A stretch of DNA of 64,000 bases. Source: a virus. A model generated the notes under the pieces. The model did not search any database. It saw only the letters and a list, made by a program, of their open reading frames with translations, and was not told where the DNA came from. Below are positions 63,801-64,000 of this stretch, one piece after another; the stretch's first letter is position 1, and each line of letters opens with the position of its first letter. Both the position numbers and the translations under genes were made by a program. Location: positions 16,303-80,302 of IMG/VR virus record IMGVR_UViG_3300024239_000011; one strand, written 5' to 3'.

Positions 63801-63833
63801 AAAACCCCGGTACCTATCGGTACCGGGGTTTTT
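63801..63833. terminator. intrinsic terminator
   Basis: AAACCCCGGTACC-TATC-GGTACCGGGGTTT stem with A/T flanks. It separates the broken gene from the tRNA genes. Confidence 0.8.
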
Positions 63834-63835
63834 AT

Positions 63836-63950
63836 TGGTGCTGACGGGGAGAATCGAACTCCCGACCTCCGCTTTGCAAAGCCTATTCCGTAAATTACTG
63901 CGCCTAATAGGCTTGACCAAAGCGGTGCTATACCACTAAGCCACGTCAGC
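63836..63950 (-). tRNA. tRNA-Thr(GGU) with a 40-nt insert in the anticodon loop
   Basis: Acceptor GCTGACG/CGTCAGC fully paired, anticodon stem CCGCT/AGCGG, T arm GGGAG-TTCGATT-CTCCC, discriminator A, CCA encoded. Removing 63876-63915 leaves loop TTGGTAA, anticodon GGU, as in usual tRNA-Thr. Other cut points would give Cys(GCA) or Ala(GGC), but the Thr reading matches the tRNA body and the insert position in tRNA-Gly. Confidence 0.88.
63876..63915 (-). other. 40-nt anticodon-loop insert (intron-like) in tRNA-Thr
   Basis: It starts CAAGCCTATTAGGCG and ends ATAGGCTTTGC. AAGCCTAT and ATAGGCTT pair (8 bp). Together with the anticodon stem it makes one long, nearly continuous hairpin with a small internal loop near the exon borders, as does the tRNA-Gly insert. 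Confidence 0.8.
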
Positions 63951-63952
63951 AT

Positions 63953-64000
63953 TGGAGCGGGTGATCGGATTTGAACCGATGACATCGACCTTGGAAGGGT
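63953..64000 (-). tRNA. tRNA-Gly(UCC), 3' part (runs off window)
   Basis: CCA, discriminator T, acceptor 3' strand CACCCGC, T arm ATCGG-TTCAAAT-CCGAT, and the anticodon loop CTTCCAA (anticodon UCC) are visible. No insert is present in this loop, unlike its two neighbours. Confidence 0.8.

Noticed and set aside
62874-63950. Group I introns in the tRNA genes
   Set aside because: The inserts are only 39-40 nt and lack P3-P8 core elements, so they cannot be group I introns.
63836-63950. tRNA-Cys(GCA) or tRNA-Ala(GGC) reading of the Thr gene
   Set aside because: These readings need different cut points from the tRNA-Gly insert and do not match the tRNA body; the Thr reading fits both.

Overview
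The window looks like part of the genome of a large T4-related myovirus that infects an alphaproteobacterium, probably a member of the Rhodospirillales. The phage evidence is a gp19-type tail tube gene, a gp4/50-type head-completion nuclease, a gp17-like ATPase domain, lectin-type fibre proteins, late promoters of the TAAATA type, many overlapping small genes on both strands, and at least 17 proteins that begin with a capsid-targeting peptide like those of T4 internal proteins. The host is inferred from a FliM/FliN pair and two XRE regulators that resemble Rhodospirillales versions, and from a PopZ/DUF2497-like motif on the FliM.

Layout. 1-578: start of an rtcB gene interrupted by an intein. 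0.8-13.4 kb: small early-type genes, a decayed ADP-ribosyltransferase (ART), a cyclic-nucleotide-binding protein, gp4-like nuclease, an intact R-S-E type ART, a Bax-inhibitor-1 membrane protein. 13.4-26.4 kb: RNA ligase, a 514-residue internal protein, a degenerate terminase ATPase, several ART/GNAT internal proteins. 26.5-34.4 kb: HNH genes, fibre proteins with He_PIG and LamG-like domains, an amidoligase-like internal protein. 34.5-42.9 kb: ParB-like protein, GIY-YIG endonuclease, a tail tube gene split by a group I intron, a second tube-domain protein, four more internal proteins. 43-48 kb: phosphatase-like protein, IS1595-type transposase, TnpB, XRE regulator, second RNA ligase. 48-52 kb: mini class II synthetase-like protein, MazG-like protein, WYL-deoxyribosyltransferase fusion, NADAR protein. 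52-53.9 kb: phage FliM, FliN and a second FliN-like protein. 54-61 kb: TrpRS and a TelA/XpaC/SPFH membrane-stress block. 61.2-64 kb: tRNA genes, two of which carry matching 39-40 nt inserts in the anticodon loop.

How it fits together. Two promoter classes divide the genes. TTGACA-N16-18-TAnnnT promoters precede regulatory and host-takeover genes (fliM/fliN, RNA ligase, XRE-adjacent and small orphan genes). TAAATA late promoters precede virion genes and nearly every gene encoding a capsid-targeting peptide. The late set would load the capsid with ART, acetyltransferase and amidoligase-like enzymes for delivery with the DNA. An RNA repair set (RtcB, two ATP-dependent-type RNA ligases, TrpRS, tRNAs with removable-looking inserts) suggests conflict over tRNA integrity. 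The flagellar switch genes suggest control of host motility or of the flagellum as a receptor.
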